From positions 1,364,001-1,428,000 of the forward strand of contig NZ_CP076563.1 in the NCBI RefSeq assembly GCF_044357945.1: a stretch of 64,000 bases of DNA, written 5' to 3'. Shown here one piece after another: positions 1 through 7,855 of this stretch. Source of the stretch: QAND01 sp003150225 (GTDB lineage Bacteria; Bacillota; Clostridia; Christensenellales; QAND01). Within the stretch, counting starts at the first letter, position 1, and the number at the start of each line of letters is the position of its first letter. A program made the translations under genes and the position numbers. The notes under the pieces were generated by a model. It did no database searches and was not told the DNA's origin. It saw only the letters and a list, made by a program, of their open reading frames with translations.

Positions 1-159
1 ATCCACGCGGCCAAGGAAAACCGGGTGTCCTCCATCGCCTTAAGCTATGGATTTGGCACCCTGCAGGATATGGAAGCCACCGGGGCCGATTATCTGGCCC
101 ATAGCGTTTCGGAGCTGCGGGAGATCCTGCTGCCGCTTCTTCGAGAGGGGAGGGAGTAG
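1..159 (+). CDS. HAD-family hydrolase, C-terminal end (partial)
   Basis: Reading frame open from the first base to TAG at 157-159; only the last 52 residues are visible. The tail (SYGFGT, then GADYLAHSVSELREIL) matches the C-terminal end of phosphoglycolate-phosphatase-like HAD hydrolases. It also resembles the corresponding end of the next gene (TYGFGS ... YLVDSVEELSGLL), so the two look like tandem paralogues. Catalytic motifs lie upstream of the window. Gap to the next start is 3 bases, consistent with one operon. Confidence 0.7.
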   Translation: MHAAKENRVSSIALSYGFGTLQDMEATGADYLAHSVSELREILLPLLREGRE

Positions 160-162
160 GGC

Positions 163-807
163 GTGTTTTCCCACCTGATCTTCGATATAGACGGCACCTT
201 GATGGATTCTCTGCCCTTTGTCACCAAGGCTTATCTGGAGGCCTGCTCCGCCATGGGCCTGGAGCCCAACCGGGAGGCTTTTCTGGTTCATGCCGGCATC
301 CGCACCGCCCTGGTATTTCGGGAGTACTATCGCTTGAACGAGGAGGAATTCCAAAAGGCCTCCGCCATCTATGGGGCGGCCTTTCACCGGGACAGCCATA
401 CCGCCCGGCCCTTCCCCGGCATCCCCGAGCTGCTTTCCCGTCTAAAAGAGGCGGGGGTTCAGATGTGCGTTGCCACCGCCAGAACCCAGGACGCTCTGGA
501 CGCGCTGTTTGGGAGCCGGGGCATTTGGGATTACTTCTCCTATTTTGGATGCAGCACGTCCCGGCAGGAGCGTCCCAATAAGGCGGACAGCATCCGCCGC
601 TGTGCCCAGCACATGGGGGTGCCCCCGGAACAATGCCTGATGATTGGGGACCGGTATGTGGATATCCGAGGCGCTCGGGAGGCGGGCGCCATGGCCTGTG
701 GAATTACCTACGGGTTTGGCAGCCGAGCGGAACTGGAAGCGGAGGCCCCCCAGTATCTTGTGGATTCCGTGGAGGAGCTTTCTGGGCTCCTTTTAGGAGG
801 AAAATAG
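163..807 (+). CDS. HAD-superfamily phosphatase (phosphoglycolate phosphatase-like)
   Basis: 214 aa from a GTG start. Motif I is DIDGTLMDS near residue 8, carrying the nucleophile and acid/base aspartates. A cap region follows. A conserved Lys lies in RPNKADSI, and motif IV is MIGDRYVDIRGAREAGA near residue 165. This is the HAD subfamily I layout of small phosphatases acting on phosphorylated metabolites; the substrate cannot be told from sequence. It lies directly upstream of tmk, whose ATG starts at the next base after the stop, so the two are probably co-transcribed. Confidence 0.85.
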   Translation: MFSHLIFDIDGTLMDSLPFVTKAYLEACSAMGLEPNREAFLVHAGIRTALVFREYYRLNEEEFQKASAIYGAAFHRDSHTARPFPGIPELLSRLKEAGVQMCVATARTQDALDALFGSRGIWDYFSYFGCSTSRQERPNKADSIRRCAQHMGVPPEQCLMIGDRYVDIRGAREAGAMACGITYGFGSRAELEAEAPQYLVDSVEELSGLLLGGK

Positions 808-1425
808 ATGAAACCCCTGTTTATTACCTTTGAAGGACCGGATAAGGCCGGGAAAACCACCCAGATCGCCCTGTTCTGCCAGGCGCTGAGGGACCGGGGA
901 GTGGACTTTATCCAAACCCGGGAACCGGGCGGCTGTCCCGTCTGCGAGAAGATTCGGGCCGTGATTTTGGACAAGGACAACGAAATGGGAGCCGTATGCG
1001 AGGCCCTTTTGTATGCTGCCAGCCGGGCGGAACTGGTGGAGCGGGTTATCGCACCCGCCCTTAGGGCCGGGCGATGGGTGATATGCGACCGGTTCGTGGA
1101 CAGCAGTATCGCCTATCAGGGCTATGGAAGGGGATTGGGCTATGATACCGTTGCGGCCGTCAACGCCATCGCTGTGGCCGGAAATGTGCCCGATTTCACC
1201 TTTTATCTGGACATCGATCCCCGGCAGTCCATGAAGCGGGCCGCCGAGGGAGAAAAGGACCGGCTGGAACAGGAGCCTGACGCCTTTTTTCTTCGTACGG
1301 TAGAGGGATACCGGGAGGTGGCCAGCCGAGCGGCGGATCGTGTGGCGGTGATCGACGCGTCCGGCACCATAGAGGAGGTTCATCAGCGGATCATGGACGC
1401 CTTTGCCCGGAGGGTATCCCCATGA
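808..1425 (+). CDS. tmk: thymidylate kinase
   Basis: 205 aa, typical family length. Phosphorylates dTMP to dTDP with ATP in the cytosol. The P-loop is FEGPDKAGKTTQ at residues 8-19. The DR(F/Y) motif is CDRFVDSSIAYQG, and the TREPGG substrate motif is present. The start is supported by AGGAGG about 7 bases upstream. The 3' end overlaps the holB start by 4 bases, suggesting translational coupling. tmk next to holB is the usual Gram-positive arrangement. Confidence 0.96.
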   Translation: MKPLFITFEGPDKAGKTTQIALFCQALRDRGVDFIQTREPGGCPVCEKIRAVILDKDNEMGAVCEALLYAASRAELVERVIAPALRAGRWVICDRFVDSSIAYQGYGRGLGYDTVAAVNAIAVAGNVPDFTFYLDIDPRQSMKRAAEGEKDRLEQEPDAFFLRTVEGYREVASRAADRVAVIDASGTIEEVHQRIMDAFARRVSP

Positions 1426-2297
1426 CCGGGCACGCCGCCATTCTGTTGGCCCCCCGGGAAAGCTTTTTACCCCTGGCCCGGGAGCAGGCGATGGCTTATC
1501 TCTGCCCGGAAGGAGGCTGCGGCGCCTGCCGGGTTTGCCATCTCATCCAGGCGGGAGACCACCCCGACGTACTCTATCTTTCCCCCGATGGGACTTCCAT
1601 CAAAATCGGCCAGGTGCGGGGGCTGTTGGAGGAGCTGGCGGTCAAGCCCTACATGGGGGAAAGGCGGCTTGTGGTGATTCTCTCCGCCGACCTCATGACG
1701 GAGCAGGCGCAAAATGCCCTCTTGAAGACCATTGAGGAGCCGGCGCCTGGCTGTGGATTTCTGCTTTTGGCCGAGAGCCGGGAGAAGCTGCTGCCTACCA
1801 TCCGGTCCCGCTGCGGCACCATCCGCCGGGACGGAGGGCGAATAGAACAGGGACTGTGCCTGGCGGCCCGGGTTATGGGCCGGGATGAGGGGGAAGCGGC
1901 TCTCTGGCAGCGGGATATGGAGGAAAAAGGGCCTCTTTATACCGCCTGGGAAGATGGAAAAAAAGCCCTGTACTTGGGATTTTCCCAAAAATATAGTATG
2001 ATGGAAGAGGTTCTGTCCGAGTCCAAGGCCGACGGGGAGACGCTGCTGGATTGCATGGCAAGCCAGGCAGCCCATCTTCTGTTGGTCAAGGCGGGTACCC
2101 AGCCCTTAGATCCTCAGATGGAGGAGCTGTTTCGGGTGTTTCCAGGGGATGGGTATATTGCGGCCAGGATCGTAGAACGCATACAAACGGCGGGAAGGAT
2201 GCACAGCGCTCACGTAGGAAAACGGGGGTACTTGCAGTGGCTTTCCCTTGCCGTCATGGAGGAACTGGATGAAGACCGTAGTCGGTGTAAAATTTAA
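1422..2297 (+). CDS. holB: DNA polymerase III delta-prime subunit
   Basis: 291 aa. Clamp-loader subunit of the replicative polymerase. A cysteine cluster of zinc-module type lies near residues 27-39 (CPEGGCGACRVC). The MTEQAQNALLKTIEEP motif near residue 90 and the SRC sequence (TIRSRCGTI) are characteristic of delta-prime/gamma proteins. The C-terminal part is divergent, as is usual. Starts inside the end of tmk and overlaps the start of the following PSP1 gene by about 29 bases. Confidence 0.92.
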   Translation: MTGHAAILLAPRESFLPLAREQAMAYLCPEGGCGACRVCHLIQAGDHPDVLYLSPDGTSIKIGQVRGLLEELAVKPYMGERRLVVILSADLMTEQAQNALLKTIEEPAPGCGFLLLAESREKLLPTIRSRCGTIRRDGGRIEQGLCLAARVMGRDEGEAALWQRDMEEKGPLYTAWEDGKKALYLGFSQKYSMMEEVLSESKADGETLLDCMASQAAHLLLVKAGTQPLDPQMEELFRVFPGDGYIAARIVERIQTAGRMHSAHVGKRGYLQWLSLAVMEELDEDRSRCKI

Positions 2298-3186
2298 AAA
2301 GACCAGCAAGACCTATTATTTTGATCCCAAGGACATTCCGCTCCAGGAAGGGGATGGGGCCATTGTGGAGACCGCCCGTGGCCTGGAATATGGGGAGATC
2401 GTCATGGGGCCCACCCAGGTGGAGGACGAAAAGGTGGTGGCGCCTTTAAAGAGCGTTGTCCGCAAGGCCACGGCCGGGGACTATAAGCGCATGGAACAGA
2501 ACCAGCAGCAGGAGAAACAGGCCTTTTCCGTCTTTGAACAGAAAATTGCACAGCATAAATTGGTTATGAAGCCGGTGGAGGTGGAATATGCTTTTGATGG
2601 CAGCAAGATCACCTTCTTCTTTACCGCCGACGGCCGGGTGGATTTCCGGGAGCTGGTGAAGGACTTGGCCCATCATTTCCGCGCCCGCATCGAGCTGCGG
2701 CAGATCGGCGTCCGAGACGAGGCCAAGATGCTGGGCGGCCTGGGGAAATGCGGCTGTCCTATCTGCTGCAAGCGGTTCCTCTCAGAGTTTTCTCCGGTAT
2801 CCATTAAGATGGCTAAGGAGCAGAACATCAGCTTGAACCCCACCAAAATAAGCGGGCTGTGCGGGCGTCTCATGTGTTGTTTGGGCTATGAGCAGAAGTA
2901 TTATGAGGAGATGAACCGCAAAATGCCCCGGAACGGCAGCGAGGTGACCACCCCCGACGGCAAGGGCAAGGTGGTGGAGAACCAACCCCTCTGCGCTCGT
3001 ACCAAGGTGCGCCTGGAAAAACCGGACGGCTCCTATGAATTTAAGGTCTATGCCCTGGAAGACCTGACCTTTGACCGTACCCAGCGCCCACGGCCTAAAA
3101 ACGAGAAAAAGAACGGCGAGCGAAAGGGAGACCGGGAAAAGCAGAAGCCCCGGGAACCAAAGGAAGAAAACGGCGGGAAAAAGTGA
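2269..3186 (+). CDS. ricT: PSP1-domain protein RicT (YaaT)
   Basis: 305 aa from ATG 2269, chosen because GGAGG lies 6 bases upstream within the end of holB. The PSP1 core carries the cysteine-rich signature GKCGCPICCKRF and CGRLMCCLGYE (about residues 160-210), which in Bacillus RicT takes part in Fe-S binding within the RicAFT complex affecting mRNA maturation. The last ~40 residues are a highly charged Lys/Glu/Arg tail. holB-ricT adjacency is conserved in Bacillota. Confidence 0.9.
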   Translation: MKTVVGVKFKKTSKTYYFDPKDIPLQEGDGAIVETARGLEYGEIVMGPTQVEDEKVVAPLKSVVRKATAGDYKRMEQNQQQEKQAFSVFEQKIAQHKLVMKPVEVEYAFDGSKITFFFTADGRVDFRELVKDLAHHFRARIELRQIGVRDEAKMLGGLGKCGCPICCKRFLSEFSPVSIKMAKEQNISLNPTKISGLCGRLMCCLGYEQKYYEEMNRKMPRNGSEVTTPDGKGKVVENQPLCARTKVRLEKPDGSYEFKVYALEDLTFDRTQRPRPKNEKKNGERKGDREKQKPREPKEENGGKK

Positions 3187-3268
3187 AGATAACCCTTGCC
3201 AAACCCTCATCCTGCGGATAAAATGAATGGTACAAATATCTACAACATATTCCTGGAGGTGTTGATCC

Positions 3269-3439
3269 ATGGCCTACAAAGTTGGAACCGGTTGTATCCT
3301 GTGCGGCGCTTGTGCTGCTAGCTGCCCCGTGAGCGCCATCGCCGATGGTTGTGATAGCTACGTAATCGATCCCGATGTGTGCATCGATTGCGGCGCTTGT
3401 GCTGCTGGCTGCCCCGTAGAGTGCATCAAGCAGGCGTAA
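3269..3439 (+). CDS. 2x[4Fe-4S] ferredoxin
   Basis: 56 aa. Two clusters of CxxCxxCxxxCP form: CILCGACAASCP near the N-terminus and CIDCGACAAGCP near the C-terminus, with the pseudo-twofold repeat typical of clostridial ferredoxin. TGGAGG lies about 10 bases before the ATG. A small soluble electron carrier. It stands alone and is followed at once by a strong terminator, as expected for a highly expressed monocistronic ferredoxin. Confidence 0.95.
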   Translation: MAYKVGTGCILCGACAASCPVSAIADGCDSYVIDPDVCIDCGACAAGCPVECIKQA

Positions 3440-3456
3440 CAAGACGACGAAACCAT

Positions 3457-3487
3457 AAAAAAAGGCTTGTATAAGCCTTTTTTTATT
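3457..3487 (+). terminator. Rho-independent terminator after ferredoxin
   Basis: Stem AAAAGGCTT / AAGCCTTTT with a short loop followed by a T run, immediately downstream of the ferredoxin stop. Confidence 0.85.
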
Positions 3488-3511
3488 TTCCCAGAAGGAG
3501 GAAAGAGCGCT

Positions 3512-3784
3512 GTGGAACGGATTACCAAGCAAGCGCCCGGGGGATATTGGGTGGAACCGGATGCGGTTTTGCCCCGGGAACAGGGATTCGGCGGGGCGGC
3601 CATCGAAAAACTGGCCCGGATGGAAAACCTCTATGAGGACCTATGCCGGCAACAGGAGCGCATTGCCGGTGAGTTGGAGGCCCTTCGTCTAGCGGGCAAG
3701 CAAAAGACCGTGCGGTTCCGCCAGCTTTTGGCCAACAAGGTCACCAATCAAAATATCATCGTGATGCTGGAGATGCATCCCTAA
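3512..3784 (+). CDS. Hypothetical small protein
   Basis: 90 aa. GTG 3512 is chosen because AAGGAGG lies 10 bases upstream. The N-terminal third is Gly/Pro-rich. The rest is a predicted amphipathic helix region (ENLYEDLCRQQERIAGELEALRLAGKQKT) ending in a basic, hydrophobic tail. No family recognised. It sits between two terminators, so it may be its own transcript or receive read-through from the ferredoxin gene. Confidence 0.65.
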   Translation: MERITKQAPGGYWVEPDAVLPREQGFGGAAIEKLARMENLYEDLCRQQERIAGELEALRLAGKQKTVRFRQLLANKVTNQNIIVMLEMHP

Positions 3785-3815
3785 AAAAATCCCTCCCGCC
3801 AGGAGGGGTTTTTTA
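3784..3815 (+). terminator. Rho-independent terminator
   Basis: Stem CCCTCC / GGAGGG with 5-base loop and TTTTTT tail, flanked by an A run on the other side so it may work in both directions. Confidence 0.85.
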
Positions 3816-3860
3816 GAAAAGAAAACGGGAATGTGGCGAAAAAGGGAACCTTTTTTAAAA

Positions 3861-3892
3861 GGACAATCCCATCGTAAAAAGTATGGTATAAT
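3861..3892 (+). promoter_or_regulatory. Probable promoter for cdd
   Basis: TATAAT at 3887-3892 preceded by TGG (extended -10). The only -35-like hexamer, GGACAA at 3861-3866, is 20 bases away, so recognition probably rests on the extended -10. About 38 bases before the cdd ATG. Confidence 0.55.
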
Positions 3893-3930
3893 TCTTCTAC
3901 CATATCGGTGATAGGAAGGGAGGAACCGCT

Positions 3931-4362
3931 ATGCTGGATCAAGGTGCCATTCTGGAGCTGCTTCGGGAAGCGCGGGCCGCCAAGGAGTTTGCCTACGCTC
4001 CCTATTCGGGGTTTCGGGTGGGGGCCTGCGTGTTGATGGAGGACGGAAGGATTTTTTCCGGCTGCAACGTGGAGAACGCCGCCTATGGGGATACCATCTG
4101 CGCCGAGCGAACCGCTATCCTAAAAGCGGTATCCAACGGTAGTCGAACCCTTGTGGCCATCGCCATCACGGGGGACTCTGCGGAGCTTACCTATCCCTGC
4201 GGTTCCTGCCGCCAGGTGATCCATGAGTTTGCCGGGCCCGATACCCTTGTGGTGGTTTCCGACCGGGAACTGCACTACCGGGTGTTTCCCTTCCATGAAC
4301 TGCTGCCCGGCGGCTTTGGCCGGGATCAGCTCCGAGGCCCGGAAAAGGAGGAGCGGGTATAA
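3931..4362 (+). CDS. cdd: Cytidine deaminase
   Basis: 143 aa, normal for the homotetrameric family. Deaminates cytidine and deoxycytidine in pyrimidine salvage. Zinc and catalytic motifs are CAERTA (proton-shuttling Glu) and PCGSCRQV. Substrate-binding residues lie in FRVGA and the NVENAAYG motif. AGGGAGG lies before the ATG. The last base overlaps the start of ccdA. Confidence 0.96.
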   Translation: MLDQGAILELLREARAAKEFAYAPYSGFRVGACVLMEDGRIFSGCNVENAAYGDTICAERTAILKAVSNGSRTLVAIAITGDSAELTYPCGSCRQVIHEFAGPDTLVVVSDRELHYRVFPFHELLPGGFGRDQLRGPEKEERV

Positions 4363-5036
4363 TGCTTGGAGTGTCCGAAACCACTGCTCTGGTACAGGGG
4401 CTGGTATCCTTCTTTTCCCCCTGTGTGCTACCCTTGTTACCGGTGTATTTTTCCATTCTGGGATTGCGTGCGGGGAACCAGATCGGCCAACGGCGGGGTT
4501 GGCTGTTTTACAATGGCTTGAGCTTTTGTTTGGGATTATCGGTGATCTTTATCGCCTTGGGAGCGGTGGCCACCAGCCTGGGCCGGTTTTTGTCGGACCA
4601 TCTGGAGCTGATCTGTAGAATTGCCGGCGGACTGGCCGTCCTCATGGGGGTTCTTACCCTGTTTTCCGGAAAAATTCCCTTCTTTAACCGGGAAAAGCGT
4701 ATGGAGGTAAATCGGGCCCCAGGCCTTCTGACCTCCTTCCTCATGGGTATGGCCTTTGCCTTTGGCTGGGTGCCCTGCGTATCCGCACCGCTGGCCAGTA
4801 TCCTGCTCTTGGCCTCGGTGAGCGCCACCATGTGGCGCGGGATCTGGCTTTTGGTATGCTATTCCCTGGGCTTTATCGTACCCTTTCTACTGTGTGCTCT
4901 CTTTGCCGGAGTCCTGCTTCGGAAGTTTCAGGGCATACAGAAATACGCTGGCGCCATCCGGGTGGTATCCGGCCTGCTGATGATTATGATGGGCATCCTG
5001 TTGTACAGCAATGCCTTGAACATCTTCCTGCGATAG
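4362..5036 (+). CDS. ccdA: Cytochrome c biogenesis transmembrane protein CcdA
   Basis: 224 aa with about six hydrophobic segments. Moves reducing equivalents from cytosolic thioredoxin across the membrane to extracytoplasmic thiol proteins. The two redox cysteines lie in FFSPCVLPLLPVY (near residue 20) and GWVPCVSAP (near residue 130), the CcdA/DsbD family signature. Coupled to cdd (1-base overlap) and followed 10 bases later by a thioredoxin-like lipoprotein that would be its natural partner. Confidence 0.92.
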   Translation: MLGVSETTALVQGLVSFFSPCVLPLLPVYFSILGLRAGNQIGQRRGWLFYNGLSFCLGLSVIFIALGAVATSLGRFLSDHLELICRIAGGLAVLMGVLTLFSGKIPFFNREKRMEVNRAPGLLTSFLMGMAFAFGWVPCVSAPLASILLLASVSATMWRGIWLLVCYSLGFIVPFLLCALFAGVLLRKFQGIQKYAGAIRVVSGLLMIMMGILLYSNALNIFLR

Positions 5037-5046
5037 GAGAATTTCC

Positions 5047-5664
5047 ATGAAACGAATGCATCTCTTTTTGATAGCGGTTATGACGGTAGCAATGCTTGCC
5101 GGCTGCGGCAGCAAGGAAGGATCCCAGCCCGATTCCACGCAAAGCCCTCCTGCCGGGATCCAGGGAGAGCAGCTTTCCCAGAACGAGCAGCTCTTTTTGC
5201 AGATTCGAGAGAATACCCCTCTCCCTGAGATTCCAGTGGTGGATAAGGAGGGCGGGGAGACCGTCCTGCGGGCTCAAGAGGGGGAGATCCTGGTGATCAA
5301 TCTCTGGGCTTCCTGGTGCGGTTATTGCATCAAGGAAATCCCCTATTTCAATGAGGTCCATGAGCGGCTGGCGGGAGAGGGCGTCCGCATTGTGGCGGTA
5401 AATGTTCTGGACAGCGCGGGGGATCCCTATACCCAGGCGGAGGTTCAGGCCGCCTTTTCCGAGGAGGAGCGGCTGGGCGTGGCCTTTCCGGGATATGTGG
5501 ACTACAAAAACGAGGCGGCTATCCAGTTTGCCGTCCGATCGGTGCCCATGACCATCTTTGTAGACGGCAGCAACAACATCGTGCTTCGGTATCCCGGCAT
5601 GTTTCAGTCGGCCCAGGAGCTAGAGGAGTGGTTGGGCTATGTGCAGAAATACGCCGGACAGTGA
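5047..5664 (+). CDS. TlpA/ResA-like thiol-disulfide lipoprotein
   Basis: 205 aa. Signal peptide with lipobox LAGC at residues 18-21, so it is a membrane-anchored extracytoplasmic protein. The thioredoxin fold has active site WASWCGYC near residue 89 and a cis-Pro segment VPMTIFVDG. Reduction by CcdA is inferred from adjacency. The 3' end overlaps the following methyltransferase frame by 26 bases. Confidence 0.92.
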   Translation: MKRMHLFLIAVMTVAMLAGCGSKEGSQPDSTQSPPAGIQGEQLSQNEQLFLQIRENTPLPEIPVVDKEGGETVLRAQEGEILVINLWASWCGYCIKEIPYFNEVHERLAGEGVRIVAVNVLDSAGDPYTQAEVQAAFSEEERLGVAFPGYVDYKNEAAIQFAVRSVPMTIFVDGSNNIVLRYPGMFQSAQELEEWLGYVQKYAGQ

Positions 5665-6409
5665 CCCTGCCCTTCGACCAGGGGAGCGGGTGGATGACCT
5701 GGAGCTGGAAGGATTGCGGATCATTCAGAATCCCGATGCCTTCTGCTTTGGAACCGATTCCGTTTTGCTGGCGGACTTTGCCCGGGCAAAGAAGGAAAAC
5801 CGCGTCCTGGATCTCGGCACCGGCTGTGGGGTGCTGCTCCTATTGCTTTGGGGGCGCTATCATCCCCAGGAGCTGGTAGGGGTGGAGATACAGCCCCAGA
5901 TGGCGGATATTGCCCGGCGCAACGTGGCGTTTAATCGCTTGGAATCCGTTGCTCGGGTGGTGGAAGGGGATTATAAACGCCATGGAGAGGCCTTTCCCAA
6001 GGCAAAGTTTGACCTGGTGGTGGCCAATCCGCCCTATGTGAAGCTGGGTGCTGGCGCTGGCCGGGAAAACCAGGCCCATTATATTGCCCGCCATGAGGTG
6101 GCTGCGACCCTTGCGGACGTGGTGGAGGCGGCCAGCGCCGCTCTCATCACCGGAGGCCGGTTTTGCATGGTGCATCACCCCCATCGTTTGGCGGAAATCA
6201 TCACCGCCATGCGGGGGGTTCGGATCGAGCCCAAGCGGATGAAGCTGGTTCAGCCCCGGGAGGATAAGCCTGCCAATATCCTTTTGATCGAGGGGATTAA
6301 GAACGGCCGCAGCGGCATGCATTTTGAGCCCACCCTTTCGGTCTATGGCCCGGACGGCGATTATACGGCGTCCATGCAGCGGGTCTATGGGGGGAAACCA
6401 TACGCATAA
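5639..6409 (+). CDS. tRNA1(Val) A37 N6-methyltransferase-like (TrmN6/YabB)
   Basis: 256 aa. SAM-binding motif I LDLGTGCGVLLLLL near residue 58. The N6-adenine methyltransferase motif is NPPY (VVANPPYVKLG), and the N-terminal element GTDSVLLADF is typical of the YabB/TrmN6 family. In Bacillus yabB also lies downstream of holB and yaaT. The start overlaps the end of the tlpA-like gene. The C-terminal tail (YTASMQRVYGG) is the usual family ending. A strong terminator follows. Confidence 0.88.
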   Translation: MCRNTPDSDPALRPGERVDDLELEGLRIIQNPDAFCFGTDSVLLADFARAKKENRVLDLGTGCGVLLLLLWGRYHPQELVGVEIQPQMADIARRNVAFNRLESVARVVEGDYKRHGEAFPKAKFDLVVANPPYVKLGAGAGRENQAHYIARHEVAATLADVVEAASAALITGGRFCMVHHPHRLAEIITAMRGVRIEPKRMKLVQPREDKPANILLIEGIKNGRSGMHFEPTLSVYGPDGDYTASMQRVYGGKPYA

Positions 6410-6419
6410 TCCGAAGGCA

Positions 6420-6465
6420 GAACCCGCTTGATTACTGGCTTTTCCAGCATTCAAGCGGGTTTTTC
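6420..6465 (+). terminator. Rho-independent terminator
   Basis: Inverted repeat AACCCGCTTGA / TCAAGCGGGTTT with T-rich tail. It ends the host operon just before prophage A. Confidence 0.9.
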
Positions 6466-6522
6466 TATGCTTTTAGGCATGCAAATTCTTGTACAATTTT
6501 GTGGTTTTTTGTACATTGAATT

Positions 6523-6540
6523 ACACAGAAAATACACAGT
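6523..6540. repeat. attL core of prophage A
   Basis: ACACAGAAAATACACAGT, an 18-base exact match to 18398-18415, at the outer edge of the phage-like segment. The flanking bases differ at both copies, so 18 bases is the full identity. Located in intergenic DNA after the trmN6-like terminator. Confidence 0.85.
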
Positions 6541-6705
6541 GAATTATTCCAATGCCTTTGCATTGCTTGGAGCAAAATAAAAAGAGGGGCCCAGCAAACG
6601 CCGAGCCACACGACAGAAAACAAATGTTATCTGCTGGTAAAGCTATGGTATCATTTTCGCAATGTCACGAAATTGATCAATGGATGTAATGGTAGAAAAA
6701 ACATG

Positions 6706-6734
6706 TTTACAATGCGCAAGGATTAGCATATACT
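6706..6734 (+). promoter_or_regulatory. Promoter for candidate noncoding RNA
   Basis: TTTACA at 6706-6711, 17-base spacer, TATACT at 6729-6734. No plus-strand coding gene lies downstream before the terminator at 7182-7213, so its product would be noncoding. Confidence 0.6.
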
Positions 6735-6837
6735 ATGAGTGCGGGGATGACGCTTAGAATATCATCCGTTAGTATGAGTTTGTTTTAATGAGGCGATAAT
6801 ATCGCCTAGGTGGGCTGGCACCTTATCAATCCGAAAT

Positions 6838-6938
6838 CAATGCCGGGTGAATAGACCGGAGTGTTGGCGAGCAACGGAAAAACTCGAAGTGTTGCCGGGT
6901 AAACAGACCGGAGCGTTGGCGGACAACAGAAAAACCAG
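6838..6938 (+). repeat. Tandem imperfect ~53-bp repeat inside the RNA
   Basis: Two copies (about 6840-6890 and 6893-6938). Each has CCGGG...GACCGG followed by GTTG (5-base loop) CAAC and an A run. Both internal stems are kept although the intervening bases differ, which fits repeated RNA hairpins. Confidence 0.6.
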
Positions 6939-7098
6939 CTCTTCGCTAAAGAAGATGTGTGACGGTTCTGACACATCGGTAAAATAAAAATGACCGAGCG
7001 AAGAAAGGAGCGGGCTGGCTATTTTGCCGGCCTTCTTCTTTATGGGGTGTGTTGTGGTGGAACATAGGATCACAATAGCGTGCTTGTCAAAATTGAAT

Positions 7099-7178
7099 GG
7101 TTGTTGAGGACCGGAAATGGCCCCCGGCACACCCGAAAGGGTACCTGGCATGTGGGATACGCCGCCCCACCAACAACC
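7099..7178 (+). ncRNA. Structured RNA domain, copy 1
   Basis: Closing stem GGTTGTTG / CAACAACC encloses a 64-base core that recurs at 47848-47911 with one substitution. There the closing stem is a different sequence (GCTACGG/CCGTAGC). Core hairpins visible: CCGG/CCGG, ACCC-GAAA-GGGT and GTGGG/CCCAC; CGGC with GCCG could form a pseudoknot. Followed 4 bases later by a terminator. Function unknown. Confidence 0.7.
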
Positions 7179-7181
7179 AAC

Positions 7182-7213
7182 AAAGAGCCCGGATTGCTCC
7201 GGGCTCTTTCGTT
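7182..7213. terminator. Bidirectional terminator
   Basis: Perfect 12-bp stem AAAGAGCCCGGA / TCCGGGCTCTTT with TTGC loop and a T-rich 3' side. It can end the plus-strand RNA and the minus-strand lysis operon, which finishes at 7223. Confidence 0.85.
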
Positions 7214-7222
7214 TTCTCTCCC

Positions 7223-7480
7223 TTATTCTTCTTTAGCTTTCTGGGCCTGTTTAACCATCTGATTTACCAGAACCGCAGCGCCAGCACAAAGTACCCCCTC
7301 CAAAATCCCCTGGGGGATTCCAATCAGCGCTACCCCAAACGCAATGCCGATGGCGGTCAGGATAAAGGGAATCGTCCAGTCTGGGATATTGGGGATGGAT
7401 TTCAAAAACACCCCCAACACATACAGGACAGCCGCCACAATATACATGTTCTCGGTAATAAACTGGGTAAAGTCACTCAT
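7223..7480 (-). CDS. Phage holin
   Basis: 85 aa with two or three hydrophobic helices and a short charged tail (NQMVKQAQKAKEE). It looks like the small Gram-positive phage holins of the 'holin 5' type: ENMYIVAAVLYVLGVFLK, then IPFILTAIGIAFGVALIG. The ATG at 7480 is chosen over upstream codons because GAGGAGG sits about 9 bases before it. Forms membrane holes for endolysin release. Almost identical to the gene at 54518-54772. Confidence 0.85.
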   Translation of the reverse strand: MSDFTQFITENMYIVAAVLYVLGVFLKSIPNIPDWTIPFILTAIGIAFGVALIGIPQGILEGVLCAGAAVLVNQMVKQAQKAKEE

Positions 7481-7494
7481 CACAAATTTCCTCC

Positions 7495-7842
7495 TCAATG
7501 TTTCAAGTCCTTGGTGGGGAGGGTATGAACCTTCTCTATCCTAGAATCCATATCTCCATTCCACCCATGGGCCTTGTAATTCAAAAACATCTCCTCCAGA
7601 ATCCGCCGCTCCGATGGGGTGGCGTATCCCTTGTTCAACAACCTCTCGATTTCCTCGGATAGTCTGGCATAAGCCAACAAACGGATGGTATCAAGGCCTG
7701 TCCGCACCTCTTTGACTAGCGCGTCTCTATCCGCTTTTTCCTCCTTCGCCTCGCTGTCCTTCTTGTCAAAGAACCGCTTGATGAAAAACAGCAAAATACC
7801 ATTGATCCCAAGAACCGAGAAAATCGATAACGCTACTTCCAC
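7495..7842 (-). CDS. Small membrane-anchored lysis-module protein
   Basis: 115 aa from GTG. One N-terminal transmembrane segment (VALSIFSVLGINGILLFFI), a charged Lys/Glu linker, then a predicted helical cytosolic domain. It lies between endolysin and holin in both prophages; the prophage B copy differs at about five residues. A second holin, antiholin or spanin-like role is possible but not shown. GGGGGTGA precedes the GTG. Confidence 0.75.
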   Translation of the reverse strand: MEVALSIFSVLGINGILLFFIKRFFDKKDSEAKEEKADRDALVKEVRTGLDTIRLLAYARLSEEIERLLNKGYATPSERRILEEMFLNYKAHGWNGDMDSRIEKVHTLPTKDLKH

Positions 7843-7855
7843 ATCTGATCACCCC

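Larger units (their letters stand above)
6741..7213 (+). ncRNA. Candidate large structured noncoding RNA (~470 nt)
   Basis: No credible protein frame in either strand. Local stems read directly include: GGATGA/TCATCC near 6745; AGGCGAT/ATCGCCT near 6791; AGGT/ACCT near 6808. Two tandem two-hairpin repeats occupy 6838-6938. A nested set CTTCGCT/AGCGAAG encloses GATGTGT/ACACATC (about 6941-7003), and GGCTGGC/GCCGGCC lies near 7014. The 3' domain is 7099-7178, followed by a 12-bp terminator. A 17-spaced promoter lies just upstream. The size and prophage-end location recall large phage RNAs such as GOLLD and ROOL, but I cannot assign it to either. Confidence 0.5.

Noticed and set aside
7107..7170. 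cos site shared by the two prophages
   Set aside because: A cos site should have fixed polarity relative to the late genes; the two copies have opposite orientation relative to them. The compensated stems suggest RNA instead, though a DNA role is not excluded.
7099..7178. Hammerhead, HDV-like, twister or pistol ribozyme
   Set aside because: Core sequences and stem order of these classes could not be fitted on either strand; kept as an unclassified structured RNA.
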